Assembly: GCF_039511225.1 (NCBI RefSeq) | Contig: NZ_CP154261.1 | Span: forward strand, 4,712,001 to 4,776,000 | Length of the DNA: 64,000 nucleotides | Direction: 5' to 3' | Origin: Sphingobacterium multivorum | GTDB lineage: Bacteria; Bacteroidota; Bacteroidia; Sphingobacteriales; Sphingobacteriaceae | Shown: positions 1 to 8,290 of the stretch, one piece after another | Position numbering within the stretch: the stretch's first letter is position 1 | Layout of the letters: each line of letters starts with the position of its first letter | Notes under the pieces: generated by a model | What the model saw: the letters and a program-made list of their open reading frames with translations, nothing else | What the model was told of the DNA's origin: nothing | The model's database searches: none | Position numbers and translations under genes: made by a program

Positions 1-90
1 ACTTTCAATAAGCCATCAAATAAAACAATAAGTGGCAGAAAGGACTTAAAATCAGGAATGCCAACGAAAAAACAAAAGGTAGTCCATTGA
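1..90 (+). CDS. possible 3' end of a gene, truncated by the window edge
   Basis: Frame 1 is open from the first base to a TGA at 88-90. It gives a basic, Lys/Ser-rich tail of 29 residues ending KKQKVVH. Such tails occur at the C-terminus of RNA-binding proteins such as RhlE-type helicases, but the piece is too short to assign. A strong bidirectional terminator follows at 131-167, as expected between two converging genes. It may also be chance open frame. Confidence 0.35.
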   Translation, partial: TFNKPSNKTISGRKDLKSGMPTKKQKVVH

Positions 91-130
91 GACTTATTTA
101 AATTAAAATTAAATAAGGTCACCACAAAAC

Positions 131-167
131 AAAAAGCGGTGTACATCATTGACGTACACCGCTTTTT
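131..167. terminator. bidirectional intrinsic terminator
   Basis: A perfect 14-bp inverted repeat (131-144 and 154-167, arms AAAAAGCGGTGTAC and its complement) encloses a 9-nt loop. The A-run before and T-run after make it usable from both strands. It lies between the possible gene end at 90 and the stop of the minus-strand gene at 189. Confidence 0.85.
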
Positions 168-188
168 AAATTCGTTTATATATACTGC

Positions 189-581
189 CTAAGCGAAAAC
201 CGCAAATGGCGAAACCTGCAAACAAGTTCTGACAACACTATTCAATTCCATCATAAATTTAGCGCCATCTAATAATTCGCGCAACTGGAGCACATCCGCT
301 ACAGTTAAGATGAAACATCTTTCTGTACGAAAAGGCATAATGATTTCAAAATCGGATGAGCGTGTAGTATCATGAAGCATATGCTCAACATCAATCCCAT
401 CGATACGTTTCTTAAATTTCAAAAAATCCGATACCGAGAAAGACGTTGTTTCATTATTATATTCCAACCAGAAACAATTTTTGCGGCTACATTGATAAAC
501 TGTACCTGCTATGGTTGAAAAAACTTCCTCAACATGTGCTAACGGACAAACCAATTTTGACATTTCTATTTCCCTTATCAT
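189..581 (-). CDS. conserved hypothetical protein (DUF6686-like)
   Basis: The product is a 130-residue soluble protein with no signal peptide or membrane segment. The N-terminal third has cysteines in a CPLA segment and a CSRKNC pair that could bind metal, followed by a mixed alpha/beta body. It resembles a short Bacteroidota-restricted family (DUF6686) found near ribosome and hpf loci, but this is recalled and not verified. A second in-frame ATG at 563 (MSKLVCP) could be the real start. The function is unknown. It lies downstream of hpf on the same strand, separated by a terminator. Confidence 0.7.
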   Translation of the reverse strand: MIREIEMSKLVCPLAHVEEVFSTIAGTVYQCSRKNCFWLEYNNETTSFSVSDFLKFKKRIDGIDVEHMLHDTTRSSDFEIIMPFRTERCFILTVADVLQLRELLDGAKFMMELNSVVRTCLQVSPFAVFA

Positions 582-750
582 TTAAATCGATCAAAAATAA
601 ATATTATTTATAATCAATCCAAGTAAAATAGAAGATTATTTTGATTTAATATAAATAAGCCTTTTCACAAAGGATGCGGATATAACTTCATGATTTTCCC
701 TGCGTCAATTTATGAATCGAACCAAGGTTCTTTCTGACCTATAACAACAA

Positions 751-781
751 AAAAAGGAGGCCAGTTGCTACTGACCTCCTG
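751..781 (-). terminator. intrinsic terminator of the xerC-hpf unit
   Basis: Read on the minus strand, an 11-bp stem (AGGAGGTCAGT pairing with ACTGGCCTCCT, one G-T pair) is followed by a run of T. It lies 27 bp after the hpf stop. Confidence 0.75.
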
Positions 782-807
782 TATGTATTCCTATGTTTTG
801 ATCGTTA

Positions 808-1170
808 TTAATCGTATTCTTCTTCCTCTTCTTCTTCCGTTACGGCAAGAACTTCATTACGCCCATTGATCACTGTATTTTTCGTCTTTGTTTTATGTTT
901 GTTAATCTGTCTACGCAAGGATTCTACAGCAATATCTGTCGCCTCCTCAAAGCTTTTCGCTTGCCCTTTCGCAAAAAGCTGGCTTCCCGGGATATTTAAT
1001 TTAATTTCTGAAATTTTATTTGCCTCATCATCGACATTTTCCAATCGCAGGTAGCATTCGCCACCAATAATGGAATCCAAAAACTGCTCCAATTTTCCTG
1101 TTTTCTTTTTGATAAACTCGATTAGCTTTTGATCAGCAGTAAATCGAATGGATTGCACAGTAATGTTCAT
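808..1170 (-). CDS. hpf: ribosome hibernation-promoting factor, short HPF/RaiA type
   Basis: This 120-residue protein has the HPF/RaiA fold: N-terminal strand MNITVQSIRF, the helix with KLIEFIKKKTGKLEQF, and the RLENVDD...LNIPG strand pair, followed by the second helix SFEEATDIAVESLRRQINKHK. The family binds the 30S decoding region and promotes inactive ribosomes in stationary phase. It is the short form, lacking the long-HPF dimerisation domain, and ends in a very acidic tail (TEEEEEEEYD). It starts 14 bp after the xerC stop, so the two are probably co-transcribed. A strong Shine-Dalgarno, unusual for this phylum, precedes the start. Confidence 0.95.
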   Translation of the reverse strand: MNITVQSIRFTADQKLIEFIKKKTGKLEQFLDSIIGGECYLRLENVDDEANKISEIKLNIPGSQLFAKGQAKSFEEATDIAVESLRRQINKHKTKTKNTVINGRNEVLAVTEEEEEEEYD

Positions 1171-1174
1171 TTTT

Positions 1175-1183
1175 CCTCCTTTT
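1175..1183 (-). promoter_or_regulatory. strong Shine-Dalgarno of hpf
   Basis: On the minus strand AAAAGGAGG lies 4 nt before the ATG. Most genes in this window have no recognisable Shine-Dalgarno, so its presence here is notable (see findings). Confidence 0.8.
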
Positions 1184-1184
1184 T

Positions 1185-2066
1185 TTAAGCTTTTGGATGA
1201 GCTTGTTTATAAATAGACTTCAGTCGTTCTGCTGAGTTATGCGTGTACACTTGCGTTGCCGCAAGCCCCGCGTGCCCCAGCAGCTCCTTAATTGCATTTA
1301 AATCCGCCCCATTATCCAATAGGGCCGTTGCGAAAGTATGCCTCAAAATATGAGGACTTCTTTTACCTTGCGTAGAAATCAGCGTCAATTGCCGATGTAC
1401 AATAGTATAGATCAGCTTGGCATATGCTGGCTTTCCTTCTTTCGTAACGATTAGTAAGCTGTTATTCGTATCAACAAATTGCGTCGCCTTTTGTTGCAAA
1501 TAGTTTTTCAATTCTTTCAATAAAAGATTATTGATCGGAACCAGGCGTTCTTTGTTCCTTTTACCTAATATAAGAATATTTTTATTAAAAAAATCGATAT
1601 CCTGCTCCTTAATTTTCAACAATTCTGCCAACCGAATTCCGGTACCGAACAACAATTCCATCACCATATAATCGCGGCAGGATTCAAATCCATCCTGCTC
1701 CTGTCCCATCTGATCCAACAAACGGACCAGCTTTTCCTTTTCAACAACAACCGGTAATTTTTTTGCAGTTTTTAACGCTTTAATAAGCGTCATGGGATTC
1801 TTGTCGAGACACTCCTCACGCTGCAAAAATTTAAAATAAGTTCGCATTGAAGACATACTCCGGTTGACTGAACTTGCATTTTTTCCGGACTCTACCATTT
1901 GCGCGAAATAATGACGCAAATCACGGTATACAATATCCTGCACAGTCAGCCCCTCACGATCCAAAAAAGACTGAAACATCTCCAGCTCATGCTTATAGGC
2001 AATAACCGTGTGTTCTGAATACCTTTTCTCAATCTGCAAAAACCGAATAAACTCCTTTTCCAACAT
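1185..2066 (-). CDS. xerC: tyrosine recombinase XerC
   Basis: The product is a 293-residue site-specific recombinase that resolves chromosome dimers at dif with a partner XerD. The N-terminal SAM-like core-binding domain covers about residues 1-90 and the catalytic domain 105-290. Catalytic residues are visible: R145 (GTGIRLAE), H239 and R242 (HILRHTFAT), H265 (LGHAG) and nucleophile Y274 (TQVYTH). The length is typical of XerC/D. The rpsU-xerC-hpf order is common in Bacteroidota, which supports a housekeeping Xer rather than a mobile-element integrase. Confidence 0.93.
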   Translation of the reverse strand: MLEKEFIRFLQIEKRYSEHTVIAYKHELEMFQSFLDREGLTVQDIVYRDLRHYFAQMVESGKNASSVNRSMSSMRTYFKFLQREECLDKNPMTLIKALKTAKKLPVVVEKEKLVRLLDQMGQEQDGFESCRDYMVMELLFGTGIRLAELLKIKEQDIDFFNKNILILGKRNKERLVPINNLLLKELKNYLQQKATQFVDTNNSLLIVTKEGKPAYAKLIYTIVHRQLTLISTQGKRSPHILRHTFATALLDNGADLNAIKELLGHAGLAATQVYTHNSAERLKSIYKQAHPKA

Positions 2067-2114
2067 ATTTTCCCTCGCTATATAGCTTAAATTACAAACT
2101 TAAAAGCACAAAAA

Positions 2115-2141
2115 AAAGGGAAAAGCAATGCTTTTCCCTTT
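2115..2141 (-). terminator. intrinsic terminator after rpsU
   Basis: A 12-bp perfect stem, AAAGGGAAAAGC with its complement around a 3-nt loop, lies 27 bp after the rpsU stop and is flanked by A and T runs. It probably makes rpsU transcripts partly independent of xerC-hpf. Confidence 0.8.
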
Positions 2142-2167
2142 ATATTTTAAAATTATCAGCGAATCAA

Positions 2168-2362
2168 TTAGTTAGCTACATCTTGATTCAAAGATTGTTT
2201 GTAAATCGCTTTTTTCACTTGAATGCGACGAGTTACAGATCTCTTTTCGTAAGCTTGACGTGAACGCAACTCTCTTAAAACTCCAGTTTTTTCGAATTTC
2301 TTTTTGAAACGTTTCAATGCTCTATCTAAAGATTCTCCTTCTTTTACATTTACGATAATCAT
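2168..2362 (-). CDS. rpsU: 30S ribosomal protein bS21
   Basis: This 64-residue basic protein matches bS21: MIIVNVKEGESLDRALKRFKKKF, then the conserved ELRSRQAYEKRSVTRR region. In Bacteroidota bS21 helps bury the 3' end of 16S rRNA (the anti-Shine-Dalgarno) on the ribosome platform. It is the first gene of the minus-strand block and has its own promoter and a strong Shine-Dalgarno. Confidence 0.97.
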   Translation of the reverse strand: MIIVNVKEGESLDRALKRFKKKFEKTGVLRELRSRQAYEKRSVTRRIQVKKAIYKQSLNQDVAN

Positions 2363-2373
2363 GCGTTATATAT

Positions 2374-2415
2374 ACCTCCTTTCGCCGCTTTTAAATTTAA
2401 AGTGGGACAAAGGTA
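2374..2415 (-). promoter_or_regulatory. rpsU promoter -7 element and strong Shine-Dalgarno
   Basis: On the minus strand TACCTTTG (2408-2415) matches the Bacteroidota -7 element TAnnTTTG. No well-spaced -33 TTTG is evident; the nearest lies about 26 nt upstream. Downstream, AAAGGAGGT (2374-2382) is a near-perfect Shine-Dalgarno, 12 nt before the ATG counted from GGAGG. This spacing is longer than optimal. The element fits reported control of rpsU through the normally hidden anti-Shine-Dalgarno. Confidence 0.7.
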
Positions 2416-2454
2416 AGCTATTTCTTTTTAAAACGGAAAAACAAAATTACTTTT

Positions 2455-3087
2455 TTATAACAATCCAAATTCTTCCAACAACACTTTTAATGGTTTCTCC
2501 TTAGTACACAACGCCGTATGCCAACCCAATTGTTTCGCTGTCGCCAGATGTTGTGGACTATCATCAATAAATAAAGTCTCCGCCGGATCCAATTGTTGTT
2601 CTTGCATGACCAACTCAAAAATCTCCGGATCTGGTTTGCGCATTCCCACTAAATGGGAATAGTAGGTCTTTTCAAAAAAACCTTCATTGTCGGCAACACC
2701 ATATTTCTCATGTATATCATTCATACAATAGGCATAATGAATTGCATTATTGTTACTTAACAAAAAAGTTCGGTATCGATCTTTCAACTGCACTAGAATC
2801 TCATGATTACCTTGTGGCACACCAAGCAGTAAACTGTTCCAGGCCGTATCAATCTGTGCGTCCGTCAGGGCTGGATTTTGGGTTAATGCTCTTATTCCCT
2901 CACGGAATTGCGTAGAATCAATTTTTCCTTTATCAAAATTATCAAAAAGTGCACTTTGACCATGATGTCCGAATACGGCATCCACATTTTCTATACCTAA
3001 CTGAGTAAAAGCAGTTTTCAATTTTACAAAGTCGATCATAAAGATCACATTCCCATAATCAAGAACAATATTTTTAATTTTTTCCAT
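2455..3087 (-). CDS. HAD-superfamily hydrolase (subfamily IA)
   Basis: The product is a 210-residue haloacid dehalogenase-like phosphatase. Motif I is VLDYGNVIF near the N-terminus; the second Asp of the usual DxD is replaced by Gly, so the acid/base role may be altered. Motif II is LLSNNNAIH, the conserved Lys lies in GMRKPDPEIF, and motif III is LFIDDSPQHLATAKQLGW. I chose the start at 3087 (MEKIKN) because it places motif I at the normal position. An upstream ATG at 3135 adds 16 poorly conserved residues. The substrate is unknown; relatives act on sugar phosphates or nucleotides. Confidence 0.85.
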   Translation of the reverse strand: MEKIKNIVLDYGNVIFMIDFVKLKTAFTQLGIENVDAVFGHHGQSALFDNFDKGKIDSTQFREGIRALTQNPALTDAQIDTAWNSLLLGVPQGNHEILVQLKDRYRTFLLSNNNAIHYAYCMNDIHEKYGVADNEGFFEKTYYSHLVGMRKPDPEIFELVMQEQQLDPAETLFIDDSPQHLATAKQLGWHTALCTKEKPLKVLLEEFGLL

Positions 3088-3176
3088 TGAATTATTTTGA
3101 AATATCGATACAAATATCGATAATTGCATCGTCAAAACGGCACAACAACTGTTTAAATTGACAAAACAAACGACCT

Positions 3177-3250
3177 GCTCCTATAGCTCAGTCGGTTAGA
3201 GTAGAAGACTCATAATCTTTTGGTCCCTGGTTCGAGCCCAGGTGGGAGCA
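3177..3250 (+). tRNA. tRNA with CAT anticodon (elongator Met, or Ile2)
   Basis: A 74-nt cloverleaf: acceptor GCTCCTA with TGGGAGC, U8 at 3184, D-stem GCTC, anticodon stem GAAGA/TCTTT with loop CTCATAA (anticodon 3211-3213) and T-loop GGTTCGAGCC. The paired first base and the lack of three GC pairs in the anticodon stem argue against initiator tRNA. A CAT tRNA can also be Ile2 after lysidine modification, which sequence reading alone does not settle. CCA is not encoded. Confidence 0.93.
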
Positions 3251-3251
3251 C

Positions 3252-3286
3252 AAAAAAAATCCCCATCACATGATGGGGATTTTTTA
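3252..3286. terminator. terminator after the tRNA
   Basis: A 10-bp perfect stem (ATCCCCATCA, 3259-3268, with 3271-3280) is flanked by an A-run and a T-run. It ends the tRNA transcript and can serve the converging minus-strand gene that stops at 3301. Confidence 0.85.
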
Positions 3287-3300
3287 TTATCGGGGTTTCC

Positions 3301-6300
3301 CTATATTTCCTTTCGATTATCGTCCGATTCAATATCAATTAATTTATTATACGGATCTATGCCTACCTGTTCGGGTTTTTGATCAACAACTAGCGTCATC
3401 GTATTGTTGATTCGATCGATTTTATGCTTTTTTAGATAAAGCTCCTGACGTTTATTACCGTCTTTGCTTTTCTTATCCGAGAAAACGCCGACTTCAATAT
3501 AGTCTGCCAATGGCAATGATTTCAGGGTCACGCGATCTGATTTCTTAAAGGACAGTGGCTGTCCACCTTCGTCATTGTAACTCTTTTTCCCATTGCCATC
3601 TACGCGGTATTTAGAAACTTCAAATTGGATATCAACCTGATATTTACCATTCTTAAGTTTCTTAGAACTTACTTTTTCTATTTTGTTGTTATATAGGGTG
3701 ATCGTTTCAAACATATCTTTAATCAGGTAATGTAAGGAATCTGGAGTCGCCTGTCTAAAACTATCCACAAACTCCGACGACGTTGTATACGGTGGGTTTT
3801 GAAACACTGTCCGTTGTAAATAAGATTGAGCTGTCCGGTTAAAAAGCTCCTCGCCCAGATAATCGCTCAAGGCATACAGTACCAAGGATCCCTTTTGGTA
3901 ATGAATATACATTTGATTTTCATTATACATCAAAGGCTTTTCACCGAGTTTTTCGGCACTTCGCCCTTGTAAATAGCCATCGAGCGCATCTTTGAGAAAC
4001 TTACGCATCTGCCCTTTCCCATATCTTCTTTCCAAAACCTTGAGCGATGAATATTCCGACATACTTTCGGACATCAATGTCGCCCCCTGCACATTGGCTC
4101 CTACCACTTGATGTGCCCACCACTGATGTGCAATTTCATGGGCTGTTACCGCGTAGGGATAATCGACTGCATCTTCCTTCTTCTCATTGACATCAGCAAT
4201 AAAACCGATTGCTTCCGAAAAAGGAATGGTATTGGCAAAGGACTGTGCGAAAGTTCCTGCTGTGCGCGGAAATTCAATAATACGCAATTGTCGATGCGGA
4301 TAAGCACTGTATTCTTTCGTATAGTAAGCCAAAGAAGCTTTACTGGAAGCCATCATGCGATCCAGGTTATAGGTATGCCCCTTATGGTAATAGATCTCTA
4401 AATTAACCCCGTTCCACTTATCTTTTTTGACTTCATATTCGGCAGAATTAAAAGCAAAAAAGTTCAGGATTTCTGAATCCATTTTATACTGGTAGTACTT
4501 ACGACCATCTTTTTCCCATTCTTTTGTGAGATAGCCTGGGGCAATAGCCAGCTGATTTTTGGCTGTACTTACCGTAGCTTCAAAACGGATCCAATCGGCA
4601 TCATTGGATATATAGTTATTCTGAAGGGCCCTTTTGTCAGTCTGTGGAGCCATTCTATCCCGGTGTGGCAGTCCGTATTTCTTTCGAATATCATTATCTA
4701 CCAGCTCGCCACGGTCAAGATAGCCTATATTCGGAAAAAGCATATTGTTGATAAAAGTGCCATTGCCCTTCACAGGAGACTTTTCATTTATCCAGGTGTT
4801 GGCCGGACTAGCCGTGCTAAATTTCAATACAATAGAATCGCCCGGAGCCATCGCCTTCTCGAGTTTATAAATATTGAAATTATATTTATCGTCGGCCGAA
4901 ATCAATTTATTCGGCACACTTAAAGAAAAGGTATAATCGTAATCATTATAATTGACGAAAATGGAATCTATAGGCGTATTGGTCTTGTTTTTTAGCACAT
5001 AGGCCGCATTCGCTTTAAAACTACGCTTATCGGGAAAAATATCTAAATTAAACTTGACATCCACGACACGGGGCTGCGGCCTGTATTGGTACTTTTTATA
5101 TTTCTTCTCCCATTCCACAGCCTGTTTTTCATGATCTAAACTGGTATAATAGGGATTTTTAACATGATTTTCGTAATATATTGCAGCACCGATGCCGATA
5201 AAGCCCACAAAGGCAAAAATGAGTATCGCCGTGGTTACCGGCCCCAAGTTCGCCTTAAAAATACGCCAACGCTCGCTAATTCCTGAAAAACTACCTCTCC
5301 GCCACAATAGCAGGGCTATAACAGCAAAGAACACCGCAAAAAGTAGCCAATAAACCCGATACGTTAAAAACGGCAGAACGTAACCAAATCCATCCATATC
5401 CGAGTAATCAAGATCCGGTCCCTGGTTAAACTGATAGATCTCCTGTTCTACTCCGACCATGGATAAAAAGGGCAACCCAATAAATAAGGTCAATAACACA
5501 AAAAAACCAGCCAGGTAATTTTTGAAAAGTGTATGGACAAACAGTGAAATGAACAGCCAGACCAAATTTGACAGCATACCATATACCATCAAGTGCATCA
5601 CATATTGGCCGATTTCAAAATTATAATAACGATGGTACACTTGAAAAGCCATGCAGGTTGCAATCACCACAGCCAGCAAGGTCAATTGCATTAAAAGGAT
5701 GGCAACAATTTTCGATCCCATCATAGCCCAGTTGGGTACCGCTGTAGTGTCCAATAGTCCCCCCATCCGCGTAATGCTTCCGCGATGCACAAGAAGTCCC
5801 GTAAAAAGAAAAGTCAGGATCAACAGGAAAAATTTAAATGTAGTCCCCGGGATCATCAGCATTTTCCAGGTCACGGGATAGGTCGACGTTCCGAATATCG
5901 AACCAATGGTACTTGCCATTAAGATAATGAACAATACCCCTACCAAAGTCAATATTAAAAACACCGGATTTTTGACAATATATCGGTAGTCGTACCGTGC
6001 CATCATCCACATTGTTCTTAAATAATGAAATGTCGAAAAATCATAATTTACTTTAGGTAGATTGATTTTGAAGACACTATCAAAGTTATTTTTGGTTAAA
6101 CGGGCTCCTTTTTTCGACGATTTAAAGGAAATCGAATGTTGTGAAAAAGAAAACAACACATAAAACCCGCCAATGAACAGGGCTGCGACCGCAAGCCATA
6201 TTAACCGGTTATAAATAACAGCTCCAGTAAATGGCAGGTTGTTTACATTCTTCTCTTCAGGAGACCAGTATTGTGTATAATACGAGATGGCACTATCCCC

Positions 6301-6957
6301 AAAAGGATCGATCAATGCCCCTACAAAACGGTTGTCCATGTTGTTTGCCAGATTCTGAACCAGCACCTGAAGAATAATAAGAATCAGCACCGCAACAAAA
6401 CCGACGTATACGTTTCGTGTCAATGTTACCAGCACAAAGATAATTGCACTAAAAATAATGAGATTGGGGATAACCTGCACAAGATAGGTTTGTAAATAAG
6501 CCCAAACCTGAATCGGCCCTAATAAAGATTGATTAATGCCCGGCACAAATTGTGCAACGATAATCCCCAGGGTTGAAGCAAATACAATAACCAATACAAC
6601 AGCCACCGATCCAAAGAATTTACCGAGTAGATAATCCGTTTTTGAGAAAGGGTAACTGAAAAGTATCGTATGCACCTGATATTGAAAATCCCGGTAGACG
6701 CAGGCTCCAACGATGGACGGTATCAAAAAATAGATAATAGTCGACATACCGTTGACCATGCCGTTAATTGCCCAAGGAGAATTCATCATGGTATTGGACG
6801 AAGTCGTTGCCGTTATACCGTCAAAAATACCGAGTGAAGACAGCATAATGAACAACGAAAGCGCAAAGAAGAGTGCCATATAGATGTAGACGGCCGAACT
6901 CTTAAACCAACGCGCAAACTCAAAATTAAAAATGGCTCTAAACATGGCGTTGATCAT
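3301..6957 (-). CDS. ABC-2 permease fused to an M1-family aminopeptidase
   Basis: This 1218-residue protein has two parts. Residues 1-600 hold about 12 hydrophobic segments in two ABC-2 permease-like halves. Residues 620-1218 are an M1 gluzincin peptidase domain, with zinc ligands HEIAH at 940-944 and Glu at 964 inside MSESMSEY. The M1 part follows the last membrane segment, so it should be exposed on the periplasmic face. Such fusions are a known but little studied family in Bacteroidota. The start overlaps the ABC ATPase gene by 20 bp, so the two are translationally linked and likely form one transporter. The substrate is unknown; peptide processing coupled to export or uptake is inference. 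Confidence 0.9.
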   Translation of the reverse strand: MINAMFRAIFNFEFARWFKSSAVYIYMALFFALSLFIMLSSLGIFDGITATTSSNTMMNSPWAINGMVNGMSTIIYFLIPSIVGACVYRDFQYQVHTILFSYPFSKTDYLLGKFFGSVAVVLVIVFASTLGIIVAQFVPGINQSLLGPIQVWAYLQTYLVQVIPNLIIFSAIIFVLVTLTRNVYVGFVAVLILIILQVLVQNLANNMDNRFVGALIDPFGDSAISYYTQYWSPEEKNVNNLPFTGAVIYNRLIWLAVAALFIGGFYVLFSFSQHSISFKSSKKGARLTKNNFDSVFKINLPKVNYDFSTFHYLRTMWMMARYDYRYIVKNPVFLILTLVGVLFIILMASTIGSIFGTSTYPVTWKMLMIPGTTFKFFLLILTFLFTGLLVHRGSITRMGGLLDTTAVPNWAMMGSKIVAILLMQLTLLAVVIATCMAFQVYHRYYNFEIGQYVMHLMVYGMLSNLVWLFISLFVHTLFKNYLAGFFVLLTLFIGLPFLSMVGVEQEIYQFNQGPDLDYSDMDGFGYVLPFLTYRVYWLLFAVFFAVIALLLWRRGSFSGISERWRIFKANLGPVTTAILIFAFVGFIGIGAAIYYENHVKNPYYTSLDHEKQAVEWEKKYKKYQYRPQPRVVDVKFNLDIFPDKRSFKANAAYVLKNKTNTPIDSIFVNYNDYDYTFSLSVPNKLISADDKYNFNIYKLEKAMAPGDSIVLKFSTASPANTWINEKSPVKGNGTFINNMLFPNIGYLDRGELVDNDIRKKYGLPHRDRMAPQTDKRALQNNYISNDADWIRFEATVSTAKNQLAIAPGYLTKEWEKDGRKYYQYKMDSEILNFFAFNSAEYEVKKDKWNGVNLEIYYHKGHTYNLDRMMASSKASLAYYTKEYSAYPHRQLRIIEFPRTAGTFAQSFANTIPFSEAIGFIADVNEKKEDAVDYPYAVTAHEIAHQWWAHQVVGANVQGATLMSESMSEYSSLKVLERRYGKGQMRKFLKDALDGYLQGRSAEKLGEKPLMYNENQMYIHYQKGSLVLYALSDYLGEELFNRTAQSYLQRTVFQNPPYTTSSEFVDSFRQATPDSLHYLIKDMFETITLYNNKIEKVSSKKLKNGKYQVDIQFEVSKYRVDGNGKKSYNDEGGQPLSFKKSDRVTLKSLPLADYIEVGVFSDKKSKDGNKRQELYLKKHKIDRINNTMTLVVDQKPEQVGIDPYNKLIDIESDDNRKEI

Positions 6958-7822
6958 TTTTTAGCGCTACAAAATAGACATCCTCCAATTGGCCTTGAGC
7001 GTTCACAAATGATTCATCAGGACGCGCATCGCTGTACACCCGAATATTGAGCGTGTTGTCCTGATTGTAATTGGTTGAAATAACGTTATATTTTTGTGTA
7101 TACTCATCCAATTGGTCCCGACTGATGATACGTACCCAGATTTTACCTTCCAATTGATCGATGGATTCTTTTGGAGTGCCCCTCAAAAGAATCTTTCCTC
7201 CATTCAGAATGGCCAACTCATGGCAGAGTTCACGCACATCATCCACGATATGCGTGGAAAAAATAACGGTATGATCGGTACCTATCTCGCGTAGCACATT
7301 TAAAAAACGATGTCTTTCCGCTGGGTCAAGCCCTGCGGTCGGTTCATCAACAATGATTAACTTAGGATCATTCAGCAACAATTGCGCTATACCAAAACGT
7401 TGCTTCATACCGCCCGAATAACCACTTACACTTTTATTGCGCACGTCCCAAAGATTGGTTACCTCAAGAACACGATTGATAATGGCATCCCGATCCACTT
7501 TAGATTTAATTCCTTTCAATTTTGCAAAATATTGCAGCAGGTCTGATGCCGACAGATTGGGATAAACACCAAATTCCTGTGGTAAATAACCCAAAACTTT
7601 CCGTAAATCGAGCTGATTTTTGAGTACATCAATATCACCAAAAGTAATACGCCCACTGTCGGGTTTCTGAAGTGTCGCAATCGTCCGCATTAAAGAAGAT
7701 TTGCCAGCACCATTTGGCCCCAGTAGACCAAACATCCCAGGCTTGATTTCTAAGTTTACGCCATCTAAAGCTTTTACCCCATTAGAATAGGTCTTACTAA
7801 GGGTCTCTATTGATAAATTCAT
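6938..7822 (-). CDS. ABC transporter ATP-binding protein
   Basis: The product is a 294-residue nucleotide-binding subunit. Walker A GPNGAGKSS is at residues 35-43, followed by a Q-loop (LPQEFGVYP), the signature SGGMKQR, Walker B LIIVDEPTAGLDP and the switch His in FSTHIVDD. It belongs to the DrrA/NatA-like class that pairs with ABC-2 permeases. Its 3' end overlaps the permease-peptidase gene by 20 bp, so it is the dedicated ATPase of that fusion. It is first in the operon. Confidence 0.95.
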   Translation of the reverse strand: MNLSIETLSKTYSNGVKALDGVNLEIKPGMFGLLGPNGAGKSSLMRTIATLQKPDSGRITFGDIDVLKNQLDLRKVLGYLPQEFGVYPNLSASDLLQYFAKLKGIKSKVDRDAIINRVLEVTNLWDVRNKSVSGYSGGMKQRFGIAQLLLNDPKLIIVDEPTAGLDPAERHRFLNVLREIGTDHTVIFSTHIVDDVRELCHELAILNGGKILLRGTPKESIDQLEGKIWVRIISRDQLDEYTQKYNVISTNYNQDNTLNIRVYSDARPDESFVNAQGQLEDVYFVALKNDQRHV

Positions 7823-7912
7823 AATTTATTTTAACTGTTAATAATATGTTAGTATACCGAAACAATGATATGTTACATCAATATAGTAAAAGTTAAAAAC
7901 AAACGAAAATAA

Positions 7913-8107
7913 AAGACTCTTTGTAGACAGGACTATGGACAAAGCAACAGTATTTTACTAGTTAATTATCCATTGGAAAAAGTGCGTCTCCAGCAGGACC
8001 AAAAAATCTGGATAGGGATCAGAAAGAATGAAGAAGTCTACTGGAAACTCCGCAATAATGGCTGGGTACTACAACGAAAAGACCCACCAAAGCTACGGCT
8101 GACCTGA
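7913..8107 (+). pseudogene. coding-like fragment without a proper start
   Basis: The frame is open for 64 codons between a TAA at 7910-7912 and a TGA at 8105-8107. There is no ATG; TTG or GTG codons occur near 7975. The product has protein-like composition (IWIGIRKNEEVYWKLRNNGW and on), unlike random AT-rich sequence. I cannot name a family. It may be the tail of a decayed gene or a short unrecognised gene. Confidence 0.3.
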
Positions 8108-8208
8108 AAATCAACGTATTCAACCTGCATCCCCAGTGCTGAGAGTTTGTCCCCTAAGTAGGCAAAAATAGGATCTGTCACATATACCTCCGGATTAATG
8201 GCGCAAAC
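8038..8208 (-). pseudogene. coding-like fragment on the opposite strand
   Basis: On the minus strand a frame is open from just after a TGA (8209-8211) to a TAG (8038-8040). It contains a GTG at 8181 and a protein-like stretch (NPEVYVTDPIFAYLGDKL and on). It overlaps the plus-strand fragment in another frame, so at most one of the overlapped parts is real. The upstream half (about 8110-8208) looks the more protein-like. I could not identify a family. Together the two fragments fill the only gene-free stretch of this arm (7823-8290). Confidence 0.3.
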
Positions 8209-8290
8209 TCATTTTCTACAAAGATCATAACACTGATTTTAGTACAATTTGCTTTTTTTAATAAAAAAAGCAACTATTTGAAAGAGGAAA

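Noticed and set aside
866..1054. Plus-strand frame over hpf
   Set aside because: Antisense shadow of the well-identified hpf gene.
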